Of a stretch of 64,000 nucleotides of DNA, positions 24,001-36,069 are shown piece after piece. The position numbers were made by a program, and so were the translations under genes. The stretch is from Stenopsyche tienmushanensis (Eukaryota; Arthropoda; Insecta; Trichoptera; Stenopsychidae). The stretch is from the NCBI GenBank assembly GCA_008973525.1, contig WACJ01000225.1:1-64000 (forward strand), read 5' to 3'. Every line of letters starts with the position of its first letter. Within the stretch, counting starts at the first letter, position 1. The notes below the pieces were generated by a model that had not been told where the DNA came from, did no database searches, and worked only from the letters and a program-made list of their open reading frames with translations.

Positions 24001-24124
24001 CATTCATAACCACAAATCAATGGTTGAGTTTTATTTACATTTAATAGCCGAAGAACGCTCGGACATTCCCTATCTGGTTTGCAGATTCCTATCGCACCAT
24101 TGCCAAGTCTACATTTATCTCCAG

Positions 24125-24880
24125 CTGAAATCAATAATGTATTATGTATCCAGATTAGAACAATTTTAAACTTGTGGTACACGTTTATATTTTAACAAAT
24201 TTGATATATCCGCTTCTTGATTATCCAAGATGATACTAATTATCACTAAAAAGCGGCTCTTACCCAGCAGCACTCCATTCTACAGGACCACAACGTTCTA
24301 TCAATTTAAATTCGCAAAATTCATGAATTTGAGCTCAACATTTGCTATAGCCGCCCTTGATCCGGATGATAGTATCGAGTAATAAACGAGTCGATGGAAA
24401 AATAATTTGTGATGGTCAAGGTCTGCAATCAAGCTATTACTGTGCCTTTCGGTAGGGGCGCATTTTTTAAAGCGCGTTTAACAGGTTCGTATTAACATCA
24501 AAGCTGTACATAATCCGCTTCATAGTCACTTACTGTTCCAAATTATTAATAAACTAATCCCGATTAATAAGCACGATTATCTTATTTGTTACTGCATCAT
24601 TGGTATTATTTCATTACAAACATTTTTTGTTTAAATTCAAATGTCTGATTTCAAAAATCATCGTTTGGGACTTGCCAGCCAAATTTAAAACAATCACACA
24701 ATTTCATTTAACATCAGAAGTACCGACAATTCGATTGGGACTCCTAGTTAGAACGTTATTGACACGATGCAATGAGATATCATCATCATCATAGTGCAGC
24801 CACTGACAGTCCACTACAGAACTATGGGCCTCTTCAATATCCATTCACAGGAAGGGGTTACATCCATCTCGTCTGTATCA
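24125..24880. other. upstream region of gene A
   Basis: The 140 bp after the CLIP1a exon are homologous to the same place in gene B. A candidate short exon ending at a donor near 24266 has an in-frame stop and no signal peptide. Nothing else is recognised. Confidence 0.3.
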
Positions 24881-25440
24881 TACATTCACCTCCTCATTCG
24901 CTTGATATTGAAGGTAGCATTACCACCGAGTTTTATTTCGAACGCTCATCCAACGGGTATCCTGAGTGAACGTATTGACGAACGCTTTCACGAACGTCTC
25001 GATAAGGAGTTTGGGAGGTTTGTAAAGACTGAGTAGTTTTCATAGGGAGATGGTGGAAAACTACTCTAGACGACCTTTTTTACTCTACTAGAAAGGGCTT
25101 TCTGGAGTGCAAGGAGTCCAGTTCCCCCTTTCCTCGCTAGGGCGTTGCCGGTGTAGGGTGAAGACTTACGTGACGCTTAAGTGCAAGTCGGATTCGCTCC
25201 TACACCAACTGAGGGTGTCTCCCCGTCACCGTACAACTTACCCGAGCGAATTCGAGACTGAGTGGTTTCGCCATCATTTCAGGTTGCCCCTCTCAGTTCG
25301 GCGATTACAAAACGATATAGAAGTCAACGGAAGACAATGTTGTTTACGTTACAAAGTGAAGTACTTCATATGCGTCTCCTCGAGGCCGTCTCTTTGGTGT
25401 TTGTCTTGTCCTTGTTCTGTTCCTAAAGCTTCTTGGCTCC
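24880..25440 (+). repeat. dispersed repeat R1, 3' part
   Basis: It shares with 54360-54800 an ordered set of blocks: cgcttgatattgaaggtagc, gaacgctcatccaNcggg, ggctttctggagt, ctacgtgacgc, ttcgctcctacaccaa, gaNactgagtggttt and gacaatgttgtt. It is less AT-rich than its surroundings and has a 128-codon ORF (25107-25493) without recognisable domains; the other copy does not keep that frame, so I treat it as non-coding. Confidence 0.65.
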
Positions 25441-25894
25441 GAACCGGTAAGGTTCATCGAGCTCCATATTGTTGGGTAGGGTCGACTATGTAAGGGATAG
25501 CGAGTGATAAGCAAGTCATGATTTGTAAAAGCAGCAATGAATAGTAGATAAACTGAGTATCAGCTTGCTGTTAGAAGAGTATTTAAGTATCTACTCTGTA
25601 AAAAGGTACTAGTCAAGTGGCCAATAGTTAAAATACATAAAATCGTATAAGCATAATAGTTAGGAGTAGTCAAATGTGGTTAGGCCGCAAAAAGTATTAG
25701 TCAAATTGTATTAGCCAGAGAAAGGAAAGGAAAGCCTTTACAAAAGTATAGAGCAGAAGGAGAGACAAAAAAAGACAAGAGAGACAAAAAAATTGTTGAG
25801 TCTCGGCTATGATTGTTAACCACTTTCTTGACAAGGACAAATAAGTGATATTGATGTGATCCTAGCAATATACCGTTTAAATTTCATCAATTAA

Positions 25895-26480
25895 TGTATA
25901 TAATTATATGTTCTTTAGAGTTGGAAATTTCAAACTTTGATTGACCGTTAAAAGGGAAAAACTTGTTTTCACAAAAAATTAGTGACGCTTCATTTTCCTA
26001 TTTATGTTAATAACGGGATTCATCTTTTGGGTCTCCAATGCTATATTGGTTGCTCATTCTACCATCATTTATTTTACAAATATAGTTTAAGCTAAAATAA
26101 AAACATCAATAGTTTACCAAACAGTCCCAAATTATTGGAGGAGTTCACTTGAAGGTATAAAACAAAAAACACAATAAAACACAACTTTGCGACCATTGCA
26201 CCGAAAAAATAAAATTATTTATGAAAGACGCTTTTATTGAATATTATAAACGATTTTATATTTTGCTAAAAATCGGCGTTTTTAGACTAGTCCACGCAGA
26301 GCAGTGGTTGATGGCCAACTGGCTTCTCTGCGAAGAACCACACAGGTTTTTATTCATTTCTCATAATGGCGGATTTTCAATATTTAAATGCATGTTATTG
26401 ACCTCGTCTTTAAAATTTACCATTTGACATTGTATTCTCCTTCATAAAACTACCACTCTGGACATTCAACAACAGTTTAA
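25895..26480 (+). repeat. dispersed repeat R3, copy 1
   Basis: It aligns with 37555-38215 in the same orientation: cttttgggtctcc, tgctatattggttg, aaaacatcaatagtttacca, aacagtcccaaattattgga, aaatcggcgtttttaNac, gaccaactggcttctctgcg. Copies differ by scattered substitutions and small indels. No coding capacity is visible. Confidence 0.75.
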
Positions 26481-26609
26481 GAAGAATTCGAATATAATCA
26501 TTGAACATGAAGAATTCAACTACTGTCTGTAACAATTGATGCTTGTCAAAAACCATTGTTTGTTCGAAAATAAAAATGAAAAGCGTTGAATCATTTGGCC
26601 TAGTGTTCT

Positions 26610-27340
26610 ACAACACTTAAGGGCTCATTTTACTTTGACGGCCCAAAAAATAGGTAGTAGGTAATAAGTAGACGGCCCAGTAAATATACCGTATGTAAAA
26701 ATAAAAAAAACTACTAAGTTATAAAGAAAATGATTAGTATGATGGAAAACAGCAGCGAAAATGAGGATTAATAAATCTTCAATTTAAATAAAGATAACAT
26801 TATATTAAATATTACATGTACCTACAACAATTTTGAATAAATATTTTAAAAATAACAAACTGCGGGATCTTTTTTACGCAGATTTTTCGGAACGAATCTT
26901 CAAATTTAATATAAAATCAAAGATTTCATTTACGCGTTTTTAATATATATGATGGAACCTTGGAAAAAACGCTAGGAACGGAACCTGAAGCGCACTTTTC
27001 TCCATTGTACCCCCAACCTGCAGAAATAAATTCTTCCAATATTTAAAAGATTTGTTGAAAGATGAATTACTAAAGAGATGTTTTGGTGGTCACATGCAAA
27101 ATACAAACGTATGTTTCAATTCAACGTTTGGCGATTGGCTCCAAATCAACTACATTCTGGCCTAAAAGAAATCAAGGTTGCAACTATTTTTGTTTTTTGC
27201 CTTATTCAATGAAAGGAATTCAGCACTTGTAATGATTATAAACGAACTGAAAGTAGTTGTTGGCTCGCAGAGCTTTAATGGATGAGCAGCGCGTCAACCG
27301 ACAGAATGGACGCAGCGCCAAGGAGATCAAGGAAGCTCGG
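26610..27340 (+). mobile_element. unclassified transposon relic with ORF fragment
   Basis: The start (gggctcattttactttgac then ggcccaaaaaa, and agtaaatataccgt) is shared with 29228-29312. Further on the plus strand at about 27040-27170 encodes LLKDELLKRCFGGHMQNTN, similar to the LL.RCL.G.TQN.NES motif of an ORF often found in arthropod transposons. Several stops interrupt it. Confidence 0.4.
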
Positions 27341-27734
27341 AAAGCTTCAAAATTAAAAAATATCAGATATACTTCAATATATATTAATAAGATATTCTCA
27401 AAGTTTAAATAAATTCTAATTATTCTTTCTCTGGTAAAAAAAATCACGAAAAACACTAAAAAATCTACCTCATAAACTGGTTCTCCCTTTAATCGCGGGA
27501 CTACCTAGTCTTCTTATAAGGAATATCAATTTATTTATTGTATATAAGCATGTAGCATGAAACCCTAACAATCGATTAAAACAGGTTCTACTCTATTCAT
27601 TACTGAAACACATCAATAATTCTATAAAACAAGTTGCTATATGTTTACATAAAAACAGATTTTTTCAGTTGTCGTGTTCAGTTTTTCAGTTTCATTCAAA
27701 GGAAAATATGGCGATTATTATGATTATAAATATT

Positions 27735-29187
27735 GTTGAATAATTAAAGCATTTCAAATAATCACATGGATTTTGGCCATTCCTTTTTGGATACTCCCAA
27801 TAAAGAGACAATGCCAAAATGCTCCTCATCGAAAGATATCTTGCTGTCCTAAAGGATGTGTAGGGCATATTTGTCCATCGATGATTCCTCTGGGAATCTG
27901 TCTTTTATTATCCGAATACTGCGATGTGCAATTCCTACTTTTGACAACATTTAGAACCACTCTCAACAAATAGGCAGATCTCGGCCCAGCTGTAAAATGA
28001 TTAGATACACTTTTATTTTAAAAAGTAACTACTGTTCAAACAAGTGTATCAGAAATAAACATTTTCTTACCATAAGAAATCTGCCATAGTTTATTTTTTA
28101 ATACAAATTCATTTAGTTAAAGTTGCAGATAATATCGGGACACCAAAATAATATGTTTTAAGCTCTTCCTTTGAAATACACGGTTTCAATTTTACGCGGC
28201 ATCTAGATTGAAATACCAAGGGCTGAATGTCAGAATTTTTTAGGGAACTAAATAGGTCCATGGGGCCTCAAACTTAAATTGAACCAAGGATTATTTCTCA
28301 AGTGATGAGTCCAGTGATGTTCACCAGTCCAGTCCAGTGGGGTTCATACCGGTTCTGTCGAGCTGATTACTAAAATAACTTTGGTTGGGAGAGCTCGTCC
28401 TTAAAGTTAAGGTTTATTTTTTTCAAATCAACTTGTATTATTTGGCGAGCTTACCCTGCATTATATGAATATTTTTAAAAAAGAGAATATTCCAGAATGG
28501 TCTCACATCTCGGCAACAAAGGCTTCCTAAGAGACTTGGCATTGATGATAGATATATTCGAATAAATTCCCATTTTATCGAGTGCACTTCAGTCCAGAAC
28601 ACAAAATCTCGCTAAACCAAATCAATTAATTTTAAGAACTATTTCTGCTTTTGCGTAATTGAAAGAAAATCTTGATTGTTATTAAAAATAAGTTGATGGA
28701 AATCTCCCGCGAAAAAAGTTGATCGATGGTATAATAAAACACATGATATTAAGGTTGACGAAATCGCAAAAAGTGAATTTAAAAAAAATTAACTAATCTG
28801 AAGAATTACGATCAAATTTATAATACCTGGAAATTAAATGAATATTAAAAAGAACTCACTGACGGATATTTTCCCCCAGCCGATAGCCATAACGTACCCG
28901 CTACTCTTAACAGATTGGAACAAGCATATTGGTTTGACAATGATTATAAATCTACTAGAAAAATTCATATAAAACGTTCGTATTATAAGAATTAAAAAAT
29001 CAATATAAAAGTTTAAAGAAGCATGTCCTACATTGGCAATTAAAATAAACGCATCAAGGCAATGTCGTAATATTTGAAGGGCGACTTGTAATAAGGATGG
29101 AGGAAAATCGATTCAATCGGCAGGTCATCGTCCTCAAAATTGCTGGTTAGCAAAATTACTCCCACTCTTACAATAACCGGTTCAAGG
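27735..29187 (-). pseudogene. decayed 3' half of a CLIP protease (fragment X)
   Basis: The pieces match gene C/D exons. 29187-29032 is the Asp exon (here YYDIALMRL followed by an in-frame TAA), 28951-28860 is the 92-nt exon, and 27989 to about 27848 is the Asp189 exon ([18 protein letters not shown]). A deletion fuses the last to a remnant of the Ser exon, removing DTC, the intron and the GDSGGP motif; a second deletion removes the C-terminus before the flank gattttggcca. The 5' half is missing; a hAT relic starts at about 29228. Without Ser195 it cannot be a protease. Confidence 0.85.
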
Positions 29188-29227
29188 CTTCACAATATAA
29201 ATGTAATTATTATGCATTTATGGTTAA

Positions 29228-30440
29228 ATGTTAAGGAGTCATTTCACTTTAACAGCCCAAAAAAAGGTAATTTTTAACATATTTTTTCACAGTAAATACA
29301 CCGTGTAATGAAATGAATCTTTTTGAGTTTCATTACGGCATTCATTAAGTCGTAATTAAAAAATATATATTATGTCGTTTTTAAAACATCAAAATGTCAA
29401 AAAGATGCAAGTCCACGGTGTGAATCAGTTTTTTCATTCAGGCTTACCTGAAACAAAAAGTTCTTCTAATATGGCTTTACAAAAGGTATCAGCAATAATC
29501 ACTGATGCTGCTCCAGAAATGGTGGGCTGCAATCACGTATTCATTTCCCAATGCAGGAGATGAATCCTTCACGTATTTTATGTATTATTATAGTATTTAT
29601 TACTCATTCATAAGCATTATATGGCAAAATATTAGTATTTGGATATGTAATGAATGTCGTTCTAATGATAATCAATAATATTCGAACAAATCCTATGTCA
29701 CATAGAATATTTAAAGCCCTCGTAGAAAAGGACATTTCCACACAAATTGACCATATTTTACATACAAATATAACATAGTTAAAGAGAAATAAAGCTCTTA
29801 GTCGATTTTTGGATTGGAAGAGATTAAAAAAATCATTAAATAATATACAAAAAATAATCTATTCATTCAAACACATCATATATTCAAACATTCGAACAAT
29901 TAGATAACCATAATTGGATGATGAACAATTTCGCCTAATATTTGTGAAAAATTAAACAATTTATATCTTGAACTTCAGGGGAAAAATAAAGATATAGCAG
30001 AAATGATAAGTTCTATGAGAACCTTCAAACCTAAAATATAGTTTTCGATAAATTATTTTTCGAAAAAATCTCTTGCACATTTTCCATGGATGGAAAAAGT
30101 GATTTATGAGAATATTTGTGACATAACATTATTTATTACTCATCTAAAGACAATTTTAGAGCAATTTAAAAAAGGATTCCAGCAGTTTTAAATAGTACTA
30201 AAATTACTAATTCCATAGCGGAAACTCTTCAAGAAGACATATTAAAAATTGAAGAAGAAATCTTAGATATACAAAATTACATCATCTTAAAATCGAACGG
30301 ACTGACTAACAACATTGGGAATTTAGTTGAGCAGAAAAAGTACCCTCTTGTGAAAAAAGGAGCTTACAAAGTTAATCCGGTTTTGGTTCCACATATTTAT
30401 GAGAATCATTATTTTCCACCACGAACATAATAAAATCAAA
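29228..30440 (+). mobile_element. hAT transposon relic (GTF2IRD2/ZBED-like)
   Basis: A terminal-like segment (tcatttcactttaacagccc) is followed by an ORF at 29372-29563 containing KVSAIITDAAPEMVGCN, the D.AP.MVG catalytic block of this hAT branch. At about 30220-30480 come DILKIEEEILDIQNYI and HTNVYLSSYLRL, matching the C-terminal dimerisation region in degraded form. Stops are frequent. It abuts the broken end of protease fragment X and may have caused that break. Confidence 0.6.
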
Positions 30441-30784
30441 AACATACGACTCGACATACTAATGTCTACCTTAGTAGTTATTTACGATTGAAATTAAAAT
30501 ATGTCATGGATCCCACTAAATGTGCTTTGTTATGTTTAAGATTTTTAAAATAAATGAATGATAGTTTAATTTTTAATAAATAGTTTAGTAATAATATAAC
30601 GAATGCAACAAATTTAAAGCTATTAAGGGAACAAAAATAAAATTAGTACATAAATATATACAATTATTAATACTATTTATGCAAATTTTGTGTATGCAAT
30701 ACGCATCAGAGAAGGAGAGGCTGCTGCCCTCGGTCTCGTAATAGTCGCTTGCACATTTTATGTGACTTTGGAAGCTCAGAAATA

Positions 30785-30865
30785 TTTTTAAAAATTATAT
30801 ATCATGTAAAACCATGTCAAAATGGTTAGCAATGGTCCCATAAAAGAGATTGCTAAACGCCACCC
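30785..30865 (+). repeat. SINE 3' fragment
   Basis: It contains ccatgtcaaaatggttagca and atggtcccataaaa then gattgctaaacgccacc, the 3' body of the tRNA-derived SINE described at 34798-34972. Confidence 0.6.
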
Positions 30866-31186
30866 TAAAAAATATATTGACACAATTAAGTAAACGATTT
30901 TTTGTTTTTCAATCGATTTCATCTTATAATAGCAAGAACTATAAAAAAAAATGTTTTATTATAGTTCATTGGAAATTTTATTTAATTTTTCATGGGTATT
31001 CAGTAGGTCAAATCAAACGCATTTAAAACAAAGCACTGAGAACATATTTATTATTAAAAATAATTTTATAATAAATGTAATTCGGTTATAGTAATGGCGA
31101 TTTGAGCAAACTTTATTTTTTATTATTTTTGGTCATAGATGTCACTAAGAATACAAATAAATAAAATACGGATAACAAAAATAGTT

Positions 31187-34100
31187 TTATATTTCAGGCC
31201 ACACAATGCTCTCTATCCAGTCTATATAAGCACTAACTCTTGTATAAACTCCTGGGATTGTAACTTTGCCACATCCGATTCCAAATGATGTTATTCCGAT
31301 TATCGTATCAGTGTCGTATAGCTCAACATCCTTGCTATGCAAAGGTCCCCCACTATCACCCTGAAATATATTTATTTTGTTTTTTGCATTGATGTTTTAA
31401 ACGGTTTTTAAACTAAAAAAATATATAATACCTGGCACGTGTCTTGTTCTCCTTCGGGATGTCCAGCACAAATCTGTCCATCGATTATTCCATTCGGTAG
31501 CCCCTTTTTATATTGTTGATATAGATCACTGCATATTGTGTTATTAACAATATTTAAAGACACTTCCAACAAATCCACAGACGTAGGACCATCTGAAAAT
31601 AATTATACAAGCATCTCATAAAAATAATATGTATAATTAGAGACTAAACTTTTATGCTTCCCCAAATTATCTTCCAGCATTTTCCACAAATGCTCGACAG
31701 GGCTTTAATATGGAGATTGAAGAGATCGTTCCAACAGTTGCTACTTCTGAACTGATCAAGAAGAGTTGAGAATTTATATAAAGGTGCCTTATCTTGGTGG
31801 AAAGAGAAATATGAGGAACAGTCATCCTCAAGTAATTTAGCAAGAGATCCGTCCAAAAACTGCCTCCAACACATATTTATCCTTGTCGATAAGAACATCA
31901 CATACACTACCGATAATAAATTTGAAAACGCTTACTACTTTGCGAAATAACTTCATCATTTATTGATATAAAATTTATACATGTACACATTGTTATATAT
32001 ATATTTTTTCTAAAAAAATTATCATTCTTATTATTTTTTATGTATAATTTTATTTTTCATTATGTATTTTTTTTAAATATTTTTTATTATTAATATCCTT
32101 ATTTTATTTATATTATTATTATTATATTTATATATTTTTATTTTATTATTTTTTCTTATGCATATACATTGTATTTCATTTGTTTTTATGTAATATCTAT
32201 TACAATAAGCTGTTTTTAAATGTCTAAATAAAATAAATAAATTGCCTGAAAAATATATAAGGGAATAAATCACTACGAAAACGAACATCAACATTTAAAA
32301 AACATTAATAATTTACAGTTCGGGTGTTCCGCGCTAAGCTTCGCCTAAAGTGCGGGAGATTTCGTAAGAAATTCATGAAACTCTACTTCTTTCGTAAAAT
32401 TGATATAATTCTTAAACCAGCTAATATATTGAAACCAAATTTTAGTAGTGCTAACAAAAGAGCTGACTGCGTCTATATAAACAAAATAGTAGTTTTTAAT
32501 ATGTGGTACGTGTATCAGCATAATAAAATTACATGACAAAAAGTGATTTTTTGATATGAATTGTATGTAAAAGCATTGATTAAATGACACGTAAACACAC
32601 GAACAAAACATAAGGACAACATTCAGTTAGCTATTCCGCGCTCATGAGTCCAACAGGAGAGTCGAAATATCAGAAAGATATATATTTGAAATTTTAATGT
32701 ACCTCTCAAATAATTACTAAGCGCGATCGTATACCCGTTTTTTTAGTGTTATTAAAAATATATAAAACCATTCTAGTATGATGTAAATTTAAAAAATACA
32801 TACGCTTTGTAGTCCGTCCCCATCCAGCAGCGGAGGAAAATCCAGACTGTGAAAATGATTGATGAAGACAAATCGGTGTGATGAAAATTGAAAACCTGAA
32901 GAAAAAGTACTTAAAAAAATATACTCTATAAATCAATGCACCATATATATCTATCTGACGTCATTCAATCTTGTCATCTTTTGGGTATCATTTCATGTCG
33001 TTCATGTCAATCTATTCGTAGTTATTTAAAAACGCTTTTTCAATCCGTCTCGTTAGAATATGGAGAAGCACTACTATTATTTAAAGATACAATATTCAAA
33101 ATGCGTTAAATTTTTTTACGTGTGTCCTAGATAACTCCATTTTCACTGTCATATTACCCGATGGCAACGCGCTCCTTTTTGTAGAAGATGGGTTTATTAC
33201 ATTGTATACGGGTTTATAAGTTATTTACATAAATGTAAAAATAAAAAAATATTCGCATTGGTTTTTAAACCAAACAGTATGTTTCTTTTTGGGGGTCAAC
33301 TCTCAATGTTTGCGTGTGTTGAAATATCTGAATTTAAACAAATTATGTACTGTGTAAATGGGTTATACCGTGGAAATTCAATAATGGCGAATCAAAAGTA
33401 ACAAGAACAATGCAGGATATCTTCAAGAAGAACAATAGTATAGAATCGAGCAGAATATTGTAACGTTATTCATATAAACAGTATTTCTACCTAATTATTG
33501 TGATTTTTTTTTCATATTTATATATCGAAATACTTAAGCTACCTAATCAATTTTATCTCATGTCTTTCATGATAATATAAATTTCTGATACATTGACATT
33601 CATTCCACGTCTCTTTCAACAAAAAAATATGTATATGTGTTTTTTAAAAAAGCAAACTCACGTTGGAGCATTTTTAAGGCGCATCAAAGCAATATCGTGA
33701 TACTTAATTGGTGGAGAATATAGAGGATGTATGATGATTGATTCTATCTCTATATCCCCATTTTCAAATCGGCTGGTCAAATTTATAGCACCCAATCTGA
33801 CAACAACTGGTTCTAGCCTATAAATACGTTATAATTTAATTAATAAATACAATCAGTGTAATGTGACAAATGTATAATTAATTAGTTGGATATAAACAAC
33901 CTCCGATAGGTTCCAGTATCTGGAACAGCAGTACAGTGCGCTGCCGTCAGAACGAAATTTTCGCTGATAAGAGTTGCACCGCAATTCCAAACTAGCTTTT
34001 GTCCATCTCCTTCTGCCAAGAGCCATCCCAATGCAGCCTATCAATTTAACACTTATTTAAATTAACAAATGTCTTAAGAATATATTTTAATTTGATAATA

Positions 34101-35740
34101 TCATCATCGTAGATTACCATATGGGGGTATTTACTGGGAGTCACTTTAGAGCCTCCGTAGGCAAATGCAGCACCACCCGCAAAAGGTGAGAATTTGTCTG
34201 GATGATATTCTTTACATTCTTAAAGTAAAAAAAAAATACATGATTAAACAGCTTAATTAATATTTGAATATCAGAGATTCCATATGCCTAACAAAGTCTT
34301 GGTTTTACTGAATTTATGCATTTTAATTAATTACTTGTCACATTATATGTCTATAATCTCTGTCAAATATTTTACTTACATGTCAGAAATGTTATTAAAA
34401 ATATAAATAAAGGAAATAATGATTTAATAACAAAGATCATAATAGCAATATAAAAACATATGATATAGTATTGCGCACATGGTTTCATTGAATCTGAGAC
34501 TTATTTTGATGATTTCAATAAATATCAATACATAATGACAAAAACAAATAATCACGTCATGAAAAATATGTCTAAACGGCATGCATACGATTTATCTATC
34601 GAAATCTATGATTTTTACCTAGAGAAGAAAGAAATTGTTAATACTGTGGTGTCTACTAGAATATTTTTTAAAAATATTTTAGTGACCTTTAAAGTAAAAA
34701 TATAGATGTAGTGGCTTAATCAACATTTATAGAGATCAATTGAAATGCTATATATAATATAAATTAAATACTAAATTCCCTAAATAAGCAAATTACTTTG
34801 AGGTGGCTTTTTAGCAATCCCTTTTATGGGACTATTACCAACCATTTTGACATGGTTTTTCATGGCATATATATGTTTTTAAAAATGTGGTTGCCAACCA
34901 CATCTCCTGTGGGATTCTAACCCATGATGATTGAGTTACGAGTCCGCGGGACTATCTTCAGGTACAAGTACTGAAATTACTTTATAAATTATAATTATTT
35001 TCGCTATAATTTTCTATAATAATTTTAAAAATTCTAATATTTTATTACATATATTGGCATCGATAAAGATATCCTTACTTGTGACGCTGATCCTTTCGAA
35101 TATGGGGGCAGTTAAATCGTTTATATTATCTGGATAGCAATAAATAGGCCCTATGGAATAAATTGCAACGTTAACTTAAAATAATTTCTTATTTTTATAT
35201 AAATATAATTAATTTGGATCCATTGTCTCACATTTTGCATCGTTGCAAAGAACTGGTCGTGTATTCTTTTCTTTTAGTGATTGATAAAATATTGCTGAAG
35301 CTGGAATATCTTGGCATACACCACCTGATCCATCACGAAGGGTGCATCTTTCTCCATCTGAAAGGTTATTAAAATATTTTGAATCCATTAATATACCTTG
35401 GAATGCATGGAAAGCAATGTAGTATGTAAAATACTTTGTTTGGGCTTTCCTGCTGGACTATAGACTAGTTCTTCTTTTTGGTATTCATTATTCGATTCGT
35501 GACTCGGACAACATACAATTGATGTAAATGCTGAAATTCATTTTTAAAGTTCAAAAACTAATCGAATATAAGGAATGCTTCAAAAACGTCGGCACATCTC
35601 GTTCCAAAAACACTTACATTCAAAACCACAAATCACTGGTCGAATTCGAAATATTTTAAATAGCTCAAGAGCGCTCGTACATTCTTTATCTGGTGTGCAG
35701 ATTCCTATCGCACCATCTTCAAGTCTACATTTATCTCCAG
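31187..35740 (-). CDS. CLIP-domain serine protease B (first exon not found)
   Basis: Exons 5' to 3': 35740-35618 (CLIP1a), 35530-35435 (CLIP1b, IVCCPS), 35357-35232 (CLIP2), 35150-35079 (IYCYPDN linker), 34218-34118 (AAFAYGGSKV), 34037-33901 (LTAAHC), 33817-33662 (YHDIALMRL), 32895-32804, 31592-31432 (GEQDTCQ, Asp189) and 31360-31187 (GDSGGPL, ending WPEI). Every exon is open and every junction keeps frame. CLIP1 has six cysteines; CLIP2 only four. It is the closest relative of A, with conserved flanks and intron blocks. The upstream counterpart of a first exon ends at a donor near 35882 but gives only MHF before the CLIP exon, so no secretion signal was found. The catalytic triad is intact and trypsin-like specificity is predicted. 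The long intron between 31592 and 32804 holds a conserved ORF, an AT-rich tract and an R1 repeat; the 34218-35079 intron holds a SINE. Confidence 0.85.
31644..31907 (-). other. conserved ORF inside an intron of gene B
   Basis: This is the counterpart of the ORF at 20142-20351. It contains LAKLLEDDCSSYFSFHQDKA, YKFSTLLDQFRSSNCWNDLF and CWKIIWGSIKV, and ends at the same TAG. See the gene A entry for the comparison. Its identity is unknown; it could be a duplicated exon of an unrelated host gene carried along with the protease. Confidence 0.4.
31925..32290. repeat. low-complexity AT-rich tract
   Basis: Long runs of ttatt/atttt repeats with almost no G or C, inside an intron of gene B and absent from the same intron of gene A. 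Confidence 0.7.
32310..32620 (-). repeat. dispersed repeat R1, reversed copy inside intron of gene B
   Basis: It reads as the reverse complement of 53740-54030: gttccgcgctaagcttcgcc, gtgcgggagatttcgtaaga, aattcatgaaactc, ccagctaatatattgaaac, gtaaaagcattgattaaatg. It sits in the same intron as the R1 copy of gene A but in the opposite orientation, so the two insertions are independent. Confidence 0.75.
34798..34972 (-). repeat. tRNA-derived SINE, full copy in gene B intron
   Basis: Read on the minus strand it starts with a tRNA-like head: box A-like TAGTCCCGCGG (10 of 11 consensus positions) and box B-like GGTTAGAATCC (one mismatch to GGTTCGAATCC), about 35 nt apart. A body follows with gtggttggcaaccacat, aaaccatgtcaaaatggttg and gattgctaaaaagccacctc. 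A second near-complete copy lies at 58428-58595. Confidence 0.7.
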
Positions 35741-36069
35741 CTGAAATCAATCAAATTTTATGTAGGCAGATTAGAAACAAAATTAAATTTGTTAAACACG
35801 TTTATTTATTTTGACAAATCTGATTTTGCCCTTACTTGATCATCCAAGATGATGCCAATTATCACTAAAACGCGGCACTTACCAAAGTGCATTTCATTCT
35901 ACAAGACCACGAAGTGTTACCAATTTAAATTCGCAAGATGAATTTGAACTTAATGTTTGCTATAGCCGTCATTGTTCCGGATGATGGAATTGAGTAATAA
36001 ACGAGTCGCATTCCAAATGGAGAAGACCATTTGTAATGGTCAAGGTCTGCAATTAAGTTACTAATGTGT
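35741..36069. other. upstream region of gene B
   Basis: It is homologous to the region upstream of gene A (24125-24400). It holds a donor-like site (actttg then gtaagtgcc) near 35882 but no signal peptide coding. Confidence 0.35.

Larger units (their letters stand above)
19677..24124 (-). pseudogene. CLIP-domain serine protease A (frameshifted in last exon)
   Basis: Ten exons recognised, 5' to 3': 24124-24002 (CLIP1a), 23914-23852 (CLIP1b, SIVCCPR), 23779-23654 (CLIP2), 23572-23501 (linker), 22485-22385 (DAFVYGGSKV), 22305-22169 (catalytic His, here TATHC rather than TAAHC), 22085-21930 (YHDIALIRL, catalytic Asp), 21164-21073, 20090-19921 (GEQDTCR, Asp189) and 19851-19677 (GDSGGPL, then [10 protein letters not shown]). 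All junctions are GT-AG with phases matching genes B-G. Relative to B there is one extra base near 19803, which creates a TGA shortly after [17 protein letters not shown] and removes the last ~40 residues including IGCG. The Asp189 exon is 9 nt longer than in the paralogues. No signal-peptide exon is recognisable upstream. It may be a pseudogene or carry an assembly error. Trypsin-like, Snake/CLIPC-type by family. Confidence 0.8.

Noticed and set aside
25107..25493. 128-codon plus-strand ORF
   Set aside because: It lies inside repeat R1, and the second copy at 54500-54800 does not keep the frame. No domain is visible.
31925..32290. Low-complexity AT tract as a possible origin or matrix attachment region
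   Set aside because: Base composition alone is no evidence for such a function in an already AT-rich genome.
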